From Struthio camelus (Eukaryota > Chordata > Aves > Struthioniformes > Struthionidae): DNA of 64,000 nucleotides. Made by a program: the position numbers and the translations under genes. This document shows positions 63,314-64,000 of this stretch, one piece after another. The stretch is from assembly GCF_040807025.1 (NCBI RefSeq), contig NC_090942.1, forward strand, positions 191,884,247 to 191,948,246, written 5' to 3'. Each line of letters starts with the position of its first letter. The stretch's first letter is position 1. The notes under the pieces were generated by a model that did no database searches, was not told the DNA's origin, and worked only from the letters and a program-made list of their open reading frames with translations.

Positions 63314-63324
63314 AAAAAAAAAAG
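63314..63324. repeat. Poly(A) run
   Basis: A run of about 14 A follows CCATGG at about 63,309-63,322. No retrocopy body is recognisable upstream. Confidence 0.6.
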
Positions 63325-64000
63325 ACATATGCATGGGCAGACACCTCCCAGGTAGATCATTTCACACACAAGGCATGCTCAAGTACAATCATCAGCCACT
63401 GGGATCATCTCAGTGTGGTTCCACAACCTGTCCACATTCAAGAGCTTAATGATTGCCAAGTTAGGTGGGTATAGTTTTTCTCCCTCACTATGGCAAGGAA
63501 TATAAGGAGTGAGGATACTGTGTTTACCAGACAGTCAGCAATCCCATTCCCTAAAAGTAAACTCTGATACATAGTTTACCCAATCCACACATACCTCTCC
63601 TCCTTCCCTGGACTCCAAGCTAAGTACTTACACTAGAGTTGTTTCCTCCTACTCCCCTGCTGTTTCTCATTCCTCTCTGTCTGATGCAATTTTCCTCATT
63701 CACATCCTATGCAAATACATATAGTTAATATAGAGGCCCTATTTCTCTAAGTTGCTAATAGCTTCCGAAATGGCTTAAATGAGGAATGGTTTTGTTATAC
63801 AATTCTGACAAATTCAGTTTTCAAAGCACACAGGGAAAACGCAGCTGGTCAGCTTGGTGATTATAAAGGTAGCAGCCCAACTGTGGCATTTGGGCCAGAA
63901 GCAAGGGAGACACCATCTCTTGCCCAGGGGCTGACATCGAGCTGTGGCACACCATGCAGATAGGGGTGTCTATGCAGAGCTGTGGTTTGCAAGACTACAG

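Larger units (their letters stand above)
54083..64000. other. Unique non-coding DNA with microsatellites
   Basis: No gene is recognised. The longest open frames (146, 125 and 168 codons) are respectively a microsatellite read-through (60,153-60,593), a local GC-rich patch (59,241-59,618) and an unstructured minus-strand frame (54,073-54,579). None has a recognisable domain. Duplications and microsatellites inside are listed separately. Confidence 0.65.

Noticed and set aside
1..64000. CRISPR array, operon, phage or bacterial mobile system
   Set aside because: There are no regularly spaced repeats and no long contiguous genes, and the pervasive CR1 content is that of a bird or reptile nuclear genome.

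Overview
The window looks like ordinary nuclear DNA from a bird, or less likely another archosaur. It is AT-rich and full of stops in all frames. It carries several copies and fossils of CR1, the dominant avian non-LTR retrotransposon, identified by the characteristic 3' tail (runs related to ATTCTGTG or CATAGAATC), the conserved tail block beside it, and recognisable reverse-transcriptase and C-terminal ORF2 peptides. I found no convincing multi-exon protein-coding gene, rRNA, tRNA, CRISPR array or operon. The simplest reading is an intergenic region or a very large intron. No previously undescribed biological system is evident, and I do not want to dress up chance open frames as one.

Layout: 1-12,990 is mostly unique non-coding DNA with a near-tandem duplication (2,330), a T/G homopolymer junction (4,120), an exon-like minus-strand open segment (about 4,945-5,217), a pair of strong hairpins (9,018-9,094) and a pyrimidine-skewed tract (about 10,850-11,180). 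Two minus-strand CR1 pieces lie at about 12,995-13,332 and 13,398-13,490, separated by a small 16-bp tandem repeat. Unique DNA follows, with a MIR-like scrap (16,710), then an old CR1/L3-type remnant (about 21,440-21,960). At about 28,005-28,195 and 28,343-28,440 two minus-strand CR1 tails of visibly different age sit 150 bp apart. A 5'-truncated CR1 of about 1.7 kb occupies 38,301-39,985 on the minus strand. It keeps recognisable RT motifs but is broken by at least one in-frame stop and a frameshift.

From 39,990 to 53,030 the DNA is mainly unique. It includes a 12-bp-arm hairpin (42,567), an AT-rich block with homeodomain-type TAATTA motifs (about 42,700-43,250), a small open segment (43,847-44,053), a probable LTR/endogenous-retrovirus remnant on the minus strand (from 45,241, extending perhaps to 46,160) and a tRNA-SINE-like piece (about 46,330-46,410). 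A plus-strand CR1 (about 53,035-53,968) is followed almost immediately by a minus-strand CR1 fragment (53,991-54,082), giving a tail-facing inverted pair. The rest, to 64,000, is unique DNA with a 12-bp perfect tandem duplication (57,064), a TG/TA/CA compound microsatellite containing a palindrome (60,431-60,512) and a CCT microsatellite (63,189-63,231).

No genes can be shown to work together here. The only proteins recognisable are decayed CR1 ORF2 products. Family assignments come from remembered CR1, L3 and MIR consensus features, not from a database search, and repeat boundaries are approximate to about 10-30 bp.
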